Positions 52,570 to 60,589 of a DNA stretch of 64,000 nt are shown here, piece by piece (position 1 is the first letter of the stretch; the number at the start of each line of letters is the position of its first letter). The position numbers and the translations under genes are program-made. The stretch is taken from contig NZ_CP087724.1 in assembly GCF_024972755.1 (NCBI RefSeq), forward strand, positions 744,001-808,000. The letters are read 5' to 3'. The DNA is from Halanaeroarchaeum sp. HSR-CO. GTDB taxonomy: Archaea; Halobacteriota; Halobacteria; Halobacteriales; Halobacteriaceae. A model generated the notes under the pieces. That model did not search any database. It saw nothing but the letters and a program-made list of their open reading frames with translations, and had not been told where the DNA came from.

Positions 52570-52860
52570 TCATTTCACCTCGGGGAACATCTCGATGGCG
52601 TCGACAGGACAGACCTCTGCACAGATGCCACAGCCCTTGCAGTAGTCGTAATCGATCTCGTAGCGCCGGTCACCGACGCCTTTGGCGGCCATGTCGGGAC
52701 AGAAGGTCTCACAGAGGCCACAGCCCGTACAGGCGTCGTGGTCGATCTCCGGCATAAATTCGCGCCACGTGCCGGTCTTGTTGACCACCGACGTTCCCGG
52801 CTCTGCCACTGCACCCTTCGAGATTTCGAGATCGGAATATGGATCGATTGTATCGCTCAT
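52570..52860 (-). CDS. porD: Oxidoreductase delta subunit, 2x[4Fe-4S] ferredoxin
   Basis: 96 residues. Two cluster motifs: [12 protein letters not shown] and [12 protein letters not shown]. The N-terminus contains [20 protein letters not shown], common to PorD. It passes electrons from the thiamine site to soluble ferredoxin. Its stop lies 1 bp from the porA start, and it overlaps porC by 4 bp. Confidence 0.92.
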   Translation of the reverse strand: MSDTIDPYSDLEISKGAVAEPGTSVVNKTGTWREFMPEIDHDACTGCGLCETFCPDMAAKGVGDRRYEIDYDYCKGCGICAEVCPVDAIEMFPEVK

Positions 52861-53399
52861 ACGGTGGATACCTCTGCGTACGCGTCGGTTGTGGCCGCAA
52901 CGTTCTGTTCGCCGATCTCACCAGGGAACTCGGTCATGATGACCGATTCCATGCTCTCCTGCTGGAGGACGCCCGTGACGCTCGCGAACGCGCCCATGAG
53001 CGCCGTGTTCATGATCGGTTTCCCCAGGTGTTCGAGTGCGATCTCCGTCGCGTCGACGGTCACCACGGTCGCGTCGGTTTCGAGGTCGAGCTCCTCGGGG
53101 TCCGCTTCGGTGTTGACGACGATTGCGCCGTCGTCCACCACGCCGCGGGCCACGTCGACGAACTCGATCAGCGACGGATCCTGGACGACGACGTAGTCTG
53201 GTTCGTCGACCTGGCTCCGGTCGGTTATCTTCTCGTCGTCGATGCGGGCGAACGCCTCGACGGGTGCCCCGCGGCGCTCGACGCCGAACGACGGGAATGC
53301 CTGTGCCCACTTGTCCTCTTCGTAGGCCGCCTCTGCGATCAGATGGGCCAGTGTCACCGACCCCTGACCGCCACGGCCGTGGATACGAATCTGTTTCAC
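52857..53399 (-). CDS. porC: Pyruvate-type oxidoreductase gamma subunit
   Basis: 180 residues beginning with GTG at 53399 ([25 protein letters not shown]), with a GAGGTGA ribosome-binding sequence 6-13 nt before it. The glycine-rich start and [17 protein letters not shown] are the signature of gamma subunits of 2-oxoacid oxidoreductases. It is first in the operon; no regulator gene lies next to it. The fourth subunit makes the complex of the ancestral four-chain type. Confidence 0.9.
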   Translation of the reverse strand: MKQIRIHGRGGQGSVTLAHLIAEAAYEEDKWAQAFPSFGVERRGAPVEAFARIDDEKITDRSQVDEPDYVVVQDPSLIEFVDVARGVVDDGAIVVNTEADPEELDLETDATVVTVDATEIALEHLGKPIMNTALMGAFASVTGVLQQESMESVIMTEFPGEIGEQNVAATTDAYAEVSTV

Positions 53400-53964
53400 G
53401 ATATGTCACCTCGTGGTGTACGAACGGAGAGTCCGTTCGCGGTGCCGCCGCCAGCACCGGCGGCCATTCCACGTCTTTCTGTAGTGTCCTCCAGGGGATA
53501 TTCCCACGTCCCGTATTTTATGGGTGGTTAAGTGTATACACATCCTTAATATTCTTTAATTTACATTGATTTTACCCACGTATTGGCGATTATTGGAGCG
53601 TTCAAATCTGGCGAAAACATCCGGTAGAAGTGCTGAAACGCCGTTGGGGGTGTGATGTACCGTATTCAATGTACCATATTCCGGATAGTTACGCCCGCCC
53701 GTCCAGTTGTGGGTCCGCCTGTCATATCTGGCCGGTCGTGATGACGATCGGCCCGTTTCGACTTTCGGTCACGAACGGTGTCTTCAGGTCTCAAACGGTG
53801 TCTCCGGGTCACGAGCGATGTCTCCGGGTCACGAACGGCGGTTCGCGGTCGGTATTGGCCGACCAAAACCGGCGAAATTCGCTCCCGAGAGCGTCCCATA
53901 CCACGATTCAGGTGTTCGCCACGAGAACAATACTTTTCACGCTACATCTCCTATCGATGTCTAC
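53400..53964. other. Intergenic region with tandem repeats
   Basis: About 565 bp between the divergent porC and MIP18-family genes. The first 150 bp are AT-rich around 53510-53590. It holds the 20-bp repeat array at 53767-53846. No gene seen, although an open frame extends upstream of the MIP18-family gene across the repeats. Confidence 0.4.
53767..53846. repeat. Four tandem 20-bp units
   Basis: Units start at 53767, 53787, 53807 and 53827, exactly 20 bp apart. Each begins GGTC(A/T)C(G/A)A(A/G)CG. The second and third end TCTCCG; the first ends TCTTCA; the fourth is most diverged. A 20-bp period places copies nearly two helical turns apart, as expected for a repeated operator, about 120-200 bp before the MIP18-family gene. 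Confidence 0.85.
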
Positions 53965-54333
53965 ATGGTCGACACTGAGGCAGTACGGGAGGCCCTACGT
54001 GATGTCTACGACCCCGAGATTCCGGTCAACATCGTCGATCTCGGACTCGTCTACGACATCGAGGAACGCGAGGACAACGAGAACGCGGTCCACGTCGAGA
54101 TGACGCTCACGAGTATGGGCTGTCCGGTGGCCGATAGCATCAAGCGGAACGTGACCGTTGCCGCCGAATCGGTCGATGGTGTGGAGAATGCGTCCGTGGA
54201 ACTCGTCTACGAACCGCCCTGGTCGCCCGCGGAGGCCTCCGAGGATGGCAAAGCCCAGCTGCAGTCGCTCGGTATCCGGATTCCGGACTACGACAGCGAG
54301 GACGAAGCGGCCGCCAACGAAGCCCCGTTTTAG
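53965..54333 (+). CDS. MIP18/PaaD-family (DUF59) iron-sulfur assembly factor
   Basis: 122 residues from the ATG at 53965; the upstream open frame crosses repeats and lacks similarity. Marks are VYDPEIPVNIVDLGLVYD and TLTSMGCPVADSIKRNV, with the conserved reactive Cys in SMGCP. VELVYEPPWSPA closes the domain. The family takes part in iron-sulfur cluster assembly or phenylacetate pathways; the single-domain form suggests an iron-sulfur role. The neighbouring por operon needs several clusters, but this gene is divergent from it. Confidence 0.87.
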   Translation: MVDTEAVREALRDVYDPEIPVNIVDLGLVYDIEEREDNENAVHVEMTLTSMGCPVADSIKRNVTVAAESVDGVENASVELVYEPPWSPAEASEDGKAQLQSLGIRIPDYDSEDEAAANEAPF

Positions 54334-54541
54334 ATTCGGATCGCTTTTTTCGTTTCCGCCGACTCCTGTCCGCAATTACAAGCACCGAATCAGGGGGTCA
54401 CAACGGATACCGTATCGGCCAGACCGGTATCGAGGTCGACGTCTGTCGATGTGGTCACTCTGGCCGGCTGCCGATCCGTCGAGTGGACCGGCATCTGCCT
54501 CGTTCTGTAGCCGTTCCATGTTCGTGGCCGTGGCCACCTTC

Positions 54542-54919
54542 TCAGTGTTCGTGGTCGTGTTCCCCACGTCCGTGCCCGTGGGCATCTTCGTACTCGAATA
54601 CCGCTAACTCGTCGTTCCGGAATCTGTCGACGATCTCCTCGACCGTCCCCTCCTCCGATTGGAAGACGTCGATGCCGTAGTCGTCAAACAATCGCATTCC
54701 ACGCTTACCGACCTCCGTGACGAGGACGGCGTCGACGTCGTGCTCTGCGACGTAGGTGGGTGGCAACTTCGAGCCACCACGGTGGTCGCTCCGGTTCGCA
54801 ATGACGTCGACGGCGTCGGTTTCGGTGTCGACGATGGTGTAGTACGGTGCCTGTCCGAAGTGCCCGGACAGTTCGGCAGTGGCGCCGTCGTCGCTCGTGG
54901 TGGGTACACACGCTCGCAT
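54542..54919 (-). CDS. NifX/NifB-associated (dinitrogenase cofactor family) protein with His-rich tail
   Basis: 125 residues. The RNase H-like fold of the family appears in GATAELSGHFGQAPYYTIVDTE, then DVDAVLVTEVGKRGMRLFDDYGIDVF. The last 15 residues are rich in His, Asp and Glu (HGHGRGEHDHEH), suggesting metal binding. Members without nif genes are common in archaea and have uncertain roles in metal-cofactor handling. No nitrogenase gene is in the window. It stands alone. Confidence 0.8.
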   Translation of the reverse strand: MRACVPTTSDDGATAELSGHFGQAPYYTIVDTETDAVDVIANRSDHRGGSKLPPTYVAEHDVDAVLVTEVGKRGMRLFDDYGIDVFQSEEGTVEEIVDRFRNDELAVFEYEDAHGHGRGEHDHEH

Positions 54920-55003
54920 AGTGAACTACTACCGTTGAAGCGCGTCGTCGGTGTCAACCTTTCCGTCCCGGAAGCCACCGCACGGACCGGTCTCGAGCGC
55001 CGG

Positions 55004-55261
55004 TTACCCTTCCCCTTCGGATTGCCCGGGTTCCCCGACGGCACCGATCGAGACGTTCGACAGTATCTCGGCTTCGAGCGCTTCGGCAGATTCGAACTGT
55101 GATTGATTCACCCGTTCGAGGACCCTCGCGAGCGACTCCTCGCCGTCCGCGTACAGCACGGTCAGGTCGGCGATCTCTGCTTCGATCTCACCCTTCGTTA
55201 CCGGGTACTCAAGCGATTCGAGTACCGCGGAAACTTCGTTCAGTTTGACCTCCCCCTCCAT
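55004..55261 (-). CDS. Haloarchaeal DUF5789-family protein
   Basis: 85 residues from the ATG at 55261 (MEGEVKLNEVSAVLESL). A longer form from ATG 55288 would include MPRVTLLPP. The pattern VKLNEVSAVLESLEYPVTKGEIEAEIADLTVLYADGEESLARVLERV is the small helical domain of DUF5789. Members look like nucleic-acid-associated or regulatory proteins, but nothing is proven. No operon partner is seen. Confidence 0.65.
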   Translation of the reverse strand: MEGEVKLNEVSAVLESLEYPVTKGEIEAEIADLTVLYADGEESLARVLERVNQSQFESAEALEAEILSNVSIGAVGEPGQSEGEG

Positions 55262-55416
55262 GGGAGGTAGTAGGGTCACCCGAGGCAATAACGTTTCGGC
55301 TGGTTGATGTGATCCTCGCTATCCTGCCAGGAGCCGGTGCGTCCCCGACGCTACGCTGCGCTCATCCGGCGGTTCGGAGACTGTCTGCACCGGGAGCAGT
55401 GCCCGACAGGCCGGAT

Positions 55417-56274
55417 TCAGATGTCGTCGACGAGCGACGCCAGGTGCTCTTTCTGGTCTTCCTCGACGGGCCGATGCGGTGACCGTGGATGGCCGGCGGG
55501 GGCGCCCCGCTCGCGCATCGCCCACTTCAATCCGGGGACGCCATGCGTCGTGGTGATCCCCCGGTTCAACTCCACGAGTTCTGCATTCCGTGCGCGCGCC
55601 GCTTCGGGGTCTGCGGCGTGTGTCTCGTAGATCTCGCTCGTTCGATCCGGCGCGATGTTCGCGAGCGCGACCACGCCGCCGGTGGCGCCCGCGTCTAGCG
55701 CCTGCGCGAGGACGCTCCCGCTGCCGACCAGCACGTCGAACGCCTCCTCGGTGGTCCGATGGACGGTCCGCACGAGTTCGGCGACGTTCCCGGAGGAATC
55801 CTTCATTCCAGCGATGTTGGGGTGACTCGCCAGTCGTTCGACCGTCTCCGGTTCGATCCGGACGTCGGTGAACGCCGGTACCGAATAGAGGTATACGGGA
55901 ATCGGTGCGGCGTCCGCGACCTCGCGGTAGTACGCCTCGAGGGCCTCCTGATCGTGATTGTAGTAGAACGGGGTGACGACCAGCGCCGCGTCGGCGCCGA
56001 CCTCGGCGGCCGCCTCGGTCGCATCCACCGTCTCCTTGCGGCCCGGGCTCCCGGTTCCCGCGAGCACGGGGACGCTGGCCTCCTCGACGACGATTTCGGT
56101 GACCATCGCTCGTTCCGCTGCGGTCATCAATTCGGCTTCGCTGTTCGATCCGCAGGGGACGATGAAGTCCACGCCACGCTCTTCGACCCAGCCGACGAGG
56201 TCGCGCAGTGCGGGTTCGTCGATGTCTCCATCCTGTGTGAACGGTGTGACGAGCGGTGGTCCGACGCCTTCCAT
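55417..56274 (-). CDS. DapA/N-acetylneuraminate lyase-family aldolase
   Basis: 285 residues from the ATG at 56274 (MEGVGPPLVTPFT). TIM-barrel Schiff-base aldolase: catalytic Lys158 in IAGMKDSSG, Tyr130 in VYLYSVPAF. The substrate-binding motif reads CGSNSE in place of the classical GTTGE, which argues against plain dihydrodipicolinate synthase. Sequences of this kind are found among archaeal keto-deoxygluconate aldolases and uncharacterised paralogues. The C-terminus ends VEEDQKEHLASLVDDI. No lysine or sugar-acid gene is nearby. Confidence 0.8.
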   Translation of the reverse strand: MEGVGPPLVTPFTQDGDIDEPALRDLVGWVEERGVDFIVPCGSNSEAELMTAAERAMVTEIVVEEASVPVLAGTGSPGRKETVDATEAAAEVGADAALVVTPFYYNHDQEALEAYYREVADAAPIPVYLYSVPAFTDVRIEPETVERLASHPNIAGMKDSSGNVAELVRTVHRTTEEAFDVLVGSGSVLAQALDAGATGGVVALANIAPDRTSEIYETHAADPEAARARNAELVELNRGITTTHGVPGLKWAMRERGAPAGHPRSPHRPVEEDQKEHLASLVDDI

Positions 56275-56395
56275 GTGGAGTTGCACTGCGCACTCCGCAA
56301 AGAAGCTTCGCACCAGCCAGGCCGAGTGGCTGCCGATAATAGTCTACCGACGATGGGCCGTCATTGCCCTCCTCGGTCGAAGGATGTTGAAAACA

Positions 56396-56528
56396 CGCCC
56401 GGAGCGGGATTTGAACCACGCCCGAGAACCTGCGTCCCGCAGAACCTCGGTCTGATTCAAATCCCTGGCCGGTTTTCATCATCCACTCCCTCGTCGCAAG
56501 GCTCCTCGGTCGAAGGATGTTGAAAACA
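56396..56528 (-). repeat. tRNA-Asp 3'-end-derived palindrome, unit 1, with spacer palindrome
   Basis: 56396-56417 repeats the tRNA-Asp 3' end (GCGGGATTTGAACC on the plus strand). GGGATTTGAACC (56406-56417) pairs with GATTCAAATCCC (56454-56465) over 12 bp with one G-T. The inner stem CCGAG/CTCGG with CTGCG/CGCAG (56422-56450) is perfectly paired around symmetrical AAC loops. A spacer palindrome follows: GTTTTCATCATCC (56472-56484) with GGATGTTGAAAAC (56515-56527), one mismatch. Confidence 0.88.
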
Positions 56529-56685
56529 CGCCCGGAGCGGGATTTGAACCCTGTACAGACGTTCCGGGGTGCTCGCTTCTCTGCGCTCCCGGGCGTGCGA
56601 CTGCTGGTGTTCAAATCACCATTGGCCGTTTCCCGATTCACGCTCACTCGTCGCTACGCTCCTCGTTCGTAGTGAATCGGAAAAG
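56529..56685 (-). repeat. tRNA-Asp 3'-end-derived palindrome, unit 2, with spacer palindrome
   Basis: 56529-56550 is the second truncated copy of the tRNA-Asp end. GATTTGAAC pairs with GTTCAAATC (56609-56617). The inner part pairs CCGGG (56564-56568) with CCCGG (56588-56592). The spacer palindrome TTTCCCGATTCAC (56629-56641) pairs with GTGAATCGGAAAA (56672-56684), one mismatch. The functional tRNA-Asp gene follows at once. Confidence 0.85.
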
Positions 56686-56758
56686 CGCCCGGAGCGGGAT
56701 TTGAACCCGCGTCACGACCGTGACAGGGTCGTATGATGGGCCACTACACCATCCGGGC
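56686..56758 (-). tRNA. tRNA-Asp, anticodon GTC
   Basis: On the minus strand it begins GCCCGGATGGTGTAG and ends TCCGGGC plus discriminator G. Anticodon stem CGACC/GGTCG with loop CTGTCAC gives GTC. The T arm is GCGGGTTCAAATCCCGC. CCA is not encoded. Transcription runs into the palindrome units at 56685-56396. Confidence 0.95.
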
Positions 56759-56970
56759 TGGCTGCATTCAATGGTATCCGGGTGATAGGTATAAGGCTTT
56801 CCAAACGCAAGGGGTATGCGTCAAGGTGCCACCCAACGTCGTGTCGACGGGTTCGCCACGTGCGTCCGACTAGCATAGCCTGCCGCAGTTGACAAGACTT
56901 ATCCGTGAGCCGCCGATAAGTCCCTGTAGTATCTCGTGAGACGCACTTCTGTCCCCACCCAGGTGCATCC
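56759..56970. promoter_or_regulatory. Divergent promoter region of tRNA-Asp and the RNA polymerase operon
   Basis: About 210 bp. A TATA-like CTTATCC is at about 56898-56906, roughly 70 nt before rpoH, so rpoH would have a leader. ATAAGG at about 56789-56796 is suitably placed (on the minus strand CCTTAT) for tRNA-Asp. Confidence 0.4.
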
Positions 56971-57198
56971 ATGGTAGACGTAAGCCAACACGAACTCGTT
57001 CCAGAGCACACCGTGCTGTCAGATGACGAGGTCGAGGGCGTACTCGAGGAGTACGACATCACCCCGACCGATCTGCCGAAGATCAAACGCAAGGACCCCG
57101 CGCTCCCCGACGACGCGGAGCCGGGCGACGTCATCAAGATCGTACGAGACTCGCGAACGACAGAGAACGCAATTGTGTACCGACTGGTAATCGAATAA
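56971..57198 (+). CDS. rpoH: RNA polymerase subunit H
   Basis: 75 residues: [37 protein letters not shown] and [25 protein letters not shown] match archaeal RpoH, equivalent to the C-terminal part of eukaryotic RPB5. It sits in the jaw of the enzyme. Its stop overlaps the rpoB'' start by 1 bp. Gene order H-B''-B'-A'-A'' is the standard euryarchaeal arrangement. Confidence 0.97.
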   Translation: MVDVSQHELVPEHTVLSDDEVEGVLEEYDITPTDLPKIKRKDPALPDDAEPGDVIKIVRDSRTTENAIVYRLVIE

Positions 57199-58760
57199 TG
57201 CAACCGGATAATCGACGCGCCCTATCGCGTTCGTACTTTTCGAAAGAACGGCTCGCAGAACATCACTTTCGCTCGTTCAACGCGTTCCTCACCCGGGGGA
57301 TGCAGGACGTCGTCACCGAGAAGGAGACCATCGAGACGGACATCGGCGACAAAGAAGAAGAAGAGCCGGTGTGGGTCGAACTCGGCGACGTCCGGGTCGT
57401 CACGCCACGCGTCCGCGAGGCGGACGGGTCGGAAGAGCTCCTCTACCCACAAGAGGCCCGTCTCCGCAACATCACCTACTCCGCGCCGGTATTCATGGAA
57501 ATGTCTATCATGCGCGGGGGCGAGGAGGAGGAGATTCAGGAACTGGACACCACCGAGACCAAAGTGGGTCGGATGCCCATCATGGTCGGGTCAGAGAAAT
57601 GCAACATCGCGGGCTTCACCGACGAGGAACTGATCGAAATCGGCGAGGACCCGGCCGACCCCGGGGGCTATTTCATCATCAACGGTTCCGAGCGTGTGCT
57701 GATGACCAGCGAGGACCTCGCACCGAACAAGATCCTCGCGGAGTACGACGAGAAGTACGGCGACGAGATCCAGGTCGCCAAGACCTTCTCCCAGCGGCGA
57801 GGCTATCGTGCGCTGGTACTCGTCGAGCGGAACCGAAGCGGCATCCTCGAGGTCTCGTTCCCCTCCATCTCCGGCTCGATCGACTTCGTCACGCTCGTAC
57901 GTGCACTCGGGCTCGAATCCGACGAGGAGATCGTCCACCGCGTCTCCGAGGACCCGGAGATCGTGAAGTTCATGCTGGAGAACTTAGAGGAGGCGGAGGT
58001 CCAGACCCAGGAGGAGGCCATCGAGGAACTCGGCCGTCGCGTCGCATCGGGCCAGGGCAAGAACTACCAGCTCAAACGGGCCAACTACGTCATCGACCGG
58101 TACCTCCTGCCCCACCTTCACGAGGAGGGCATCGAGGAAGAAGAGGTCCGGATGAACAAGGCCTACTACCTCTGCCGGATGGCCGAGGCGTCTTTCGAAC
58201 TCGCGCTTCGTCGGCGTCAGCCCGACGACAAGGACCACTACGCGAACAAGCGATTGAAGGTCTCCGGCGACCTGATGAAAGACCTGTTCCGGACCGCGCT
58301 GAACAAACTCGCACGCGACGTGAAGTACCAGCTCGAACGGGCGAACATGCGCAACCGGGAACTCACCGTGAACACGGTCGTCCGCTCCGACGTGCTCACC
58401 GAGCGACTCGAACACCCCATCGCGACCGGGAACTGGGTCGGCGGCCGCTCGGGCGTCTCACAGCTCGTCGACCGGACCGACCACATGGGCGTGCTCTCTC
58501 ACCTGCGCCGACTCCGCAGTCCGCTCTCGCGGAGCCAACCTCACTTCGAGGCACGCGACTTACACGCGACGCAGTGGGGACGCATCTGCCCGTCGGAGAC
58601 GCCCGAGGGACCGAACTGTGGGCTGGTGAAGAACTTCGCACAGGCCATGGAACTCTCACAGAACGTCGAGGACGAACAAACGCTGAAGGCCGAACTCGCC
58701 TCAATGGGTGTCGAAGGCATCCCGGGTATCAGGACAGAGGCCACATCCGCAGACGACTAA
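57198..58760 (+). CDS. rpoB2: RNA polymerase subunit B'' (N-terminal half of B)
   Basis: 520 residues. Begins [25 protein letters not shown] and shows [43 protein letters not shown] and the C-terminal [35 protein letters not shown], which corresponds to conserved block C of bacterial beta. The B subunit is split in this lineage, so it ends before the second half. The ATG lies on the rpoH stop. No intein found. Confidence 0.97.
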   Translation: MQPDNRRALSRSYFSKERLAEHHFRSFNAFLTRGMQDVVTEKETIETDIGDKEEEEPVWVELGDVRVVTPRVREADGSEELLYPQEARLRNITYSAPVFMEMSIMRGGEEEEIQELDTTETKVGRMPIMVGSEKCNIAGFTDEELIEIGEDPADPGGYFIINGSERVLMTSEDLAPNKILAEYDEKYGDEIQVAKTFSQRRGYRALVLVERNRSGILEVSFPSISGSIDFVTLVRALGLESDEEIVHRVSEDPEIVKFMLENLEEAEVQTQEEAIEELGRRVASGQGKNYQLKRANYVIDRYLLPHLHEEGIEEEEVRMNKAYYLCRMAEASFELALRRRQPDDKDHYANKRLKVSGDLMKDLFRTALNKLARDVKYQLERANMRNRELTVNTVVRSDVLTERLEHPIATGNWVGGRSGVSQLVDRTDHMGVLSHLRRLRSPLSRSQPHFEARDLHATQWGRICPSETPEGPNCGLVKNFAQAMELSQNVEDEQTLKAELASMGVEGIPGIRTEATSADD

Positions 58761-58761
58761 T

Positions 58762-60588
58762 ATGAGCAAAGGACGAGACGCCAAGGTATACGTCAACGGA
58801 AGCCTCGTTGGGACCCACCAGGATCCCGAGGCACTCGCAGAACAGATTCGAGAAGCACGCCGTCGCGGGGACGTCTCCGAGATGGTCAACGTCTCGGTGA
58901 ACGACCGCACTGACGAAGTCATCGTCAACGCGGACGCGGGCCGGGCTCGCCGCCCCCTGCTCGTCGTCGAGAACGGCGAACTGCTCATCACGGAGGAGGA
59001 GCTGGAGGCACTCACCGAGGGCGCTATCGACTTCCAGGACCTCGTCCAGGCGGGGAAGATCGAATTCATCGATGCCGAAGAAGAGGAGGACATCCTCGTC
59101 GCGGTCGACGAAGACGAGATCACCGGGGACCATACCCATATGGAACTCGATCCCTCGCTCATCTTCGGCATCGGGGCGGGCATGGTTCCCTATCCGGAAC
59201 ACAACGCGTCGCCGCGCATTACGATGGGTGCGGGCATGATGAAGCAGTCGCTGGGGCTCCCGGCCGCGAACTACCGCATCCGGCCGGACACCCGCCAGCA
59301 CCTCATGCACTACCCGCAGAAGGCGATGGTCAACACCCAGACCACCGAACAGATCGGGTACGACGAACGGCCAGCGGGCCAGAACTTCGTCGTCGCGGTC
59401 ATGTCCTACGAAGGGTTCAACATCGAGGACGCACTCGTGATGAACAAGGGTTCCGTCGAACGAGCCCTCGCCCGATCGCACTTCTTCCGCACCTACGAGG
59501 GTGAAGAACGGCGGTATCCCGGCGGTCAGGAGGACCGCTTCGAGATCCCCGAGAACGACGTTCGTGGTTCCCGCGGTGAGGAGGCCTACACGCATCTCGA
59601 CGAAGACGGCCTCGTCAACCCGGAGACGGTCGTCGACGAGAGCTCCGTCCTCCTGGGGAAGACCTCCCCCCCACGCTTCCTCGAGGAGCCCGACGACATG
59701 GGCGGTCTCTCGCCCCAGAAGCGCCGCGAGACCTCCGTCACGATGCGGTCCGGCGAGGATGGCGTCGTCGACACGGTCACGCTTATGGAGGGCGAGGACG
59801 GCTCGAAACTCGCCAAGGTGTCCGTGCGCGACGAGCGGATCCCGGAACTGGGCGACAAGTTCGCCTCCCGCCACGGACAGAAGGGCGTCGTCGGCCACCT
59901 GGCGCCCCACGAGGACATGCCGTTCACCCAGGACGGCGTCGTGCCTGACCTCGTCTTGAACCCGCACGCGCTCCCGTCGCGCATGACGGTCGGCCACGTC
60001 CTGGAGATGCTCGGCGGGAAAGCCGGCTCGATGGAGGGCCGCTCCGTCGACGGGACCGCGTTCACCGGCGAAAACGAGGCGGAACTCCGGGAGTCCCTGG
60101 AGGAACACGGCTTCGACTCCAGCGGCAAGGAGGTCCTCTACTCCGGCGTGACGGGTGAGAAGATCGAGGCGGAGATCTTCGTCGGCACCATCTTCTATCA
60201 CAAGCTCTACCACATGGTGTCGAACAAGATCCACGCTCGCTCGAAAGGACCGGTGCAGGTCCTGACTCGACAGCCGACCGAGGGACGGGCCCGCGAAGGT
60301 GGGCTCCGACTCGGCGAGATGGAACGCGACACCGTCATCGGCCACGGGGCGGCGATGGTCCTGAAGGAGCGACTCGTCGAGTCCTCCGACAAGGAGTACG
60401 TGTACGTCTGTGGCAACTGTGGGATGGCCGCGGTCGAGAACATCGATCAACGCCGCGTCTACTGTCCCAACTGTGGCGAGGAGACGGACGTCCACCGCCT
60501 GGAGATGAGTTACGCCTTCAAACTCCTCCTGGACGAGATGAAGGCACTCGGTATCGCCCCGCGACTGAAACTGGAGGACGCAGTCTAA
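58762..60588 (+). CDS. rpoB1: RNA polymerase subunit B' (C-terminal half of B)
   Basis: 608 residues from the ATG at 58762 ([16 protein letters not shown]). Contains [20 protein letters not shown], the active-site face block [15 protein letters not shown], and a zinc-binding region CGNCGM ... CPNCG near 560-585. It starts 1 bp after the B'' stop. It completes the beta-like half of the catalytic centre. A longer in-frame start at 58708 lies within rpoB'' and is unlikely. Confidence 0.97.
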   Translation: MSKGRDAKVYVNGSLVGTHQDPEALAEQIREARRRGDVSEMVNVSVNDRTDEVIVNADAGRARRPLLVVENGELLITEEELEALTEGAIDFQDLVQAGKIEFIDAEEEEDILVAVDEDEITGDHTHMELDPSLIFGIGAGMVPYPEHNASPRITMGAGMMKQSLGLPAANYRIRPDTRQHLMHYPQKAMVNTQTTEQIGYDERPAGQNFVVAVMSYEGFNIEDALVMNKGSVERALARSHFFRTYEGEERRYPGGQEDRFEIPENDVRGSRGEEAYTHLDEDGLVNPETVVDESSVLLGKTSPPRFLEEPDDMGGLSPQKRRETSVTMRSGEDGVVDTVTLMEGEDGSKLAKVSVRDERIPELGDKFASRHGQKGVVGHLAPHEDMPFTQDGVVPDLVLNPHALPSRMTVGHVLEMLGGKAGSMEGRSVDGTAFTGENEAELRESLEEHGFDSSGKEVLYSGVTGEKIEAEIFVGTIFYHKLYHMVSNKIHARSKGPVQVLTRQPTEGRAREGGLRLGEMERDTVIGHGAAMVLKERLVESSDKEYVYVCGNCGMAAVENIDQRRVYCPNCGEETDVHRLEMSYAFKLLLDEMKALGIAPRLKLEDAV

Positions 60589-60589
60589 G

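Noticed and set aside
55319-56647. A 442-codon minus-strand ORF overlapping the aldolase gene
   Set aside because: Arg/Gly-rich shadow frame of the DapA-family gene, running through the tRNA-like repeats.
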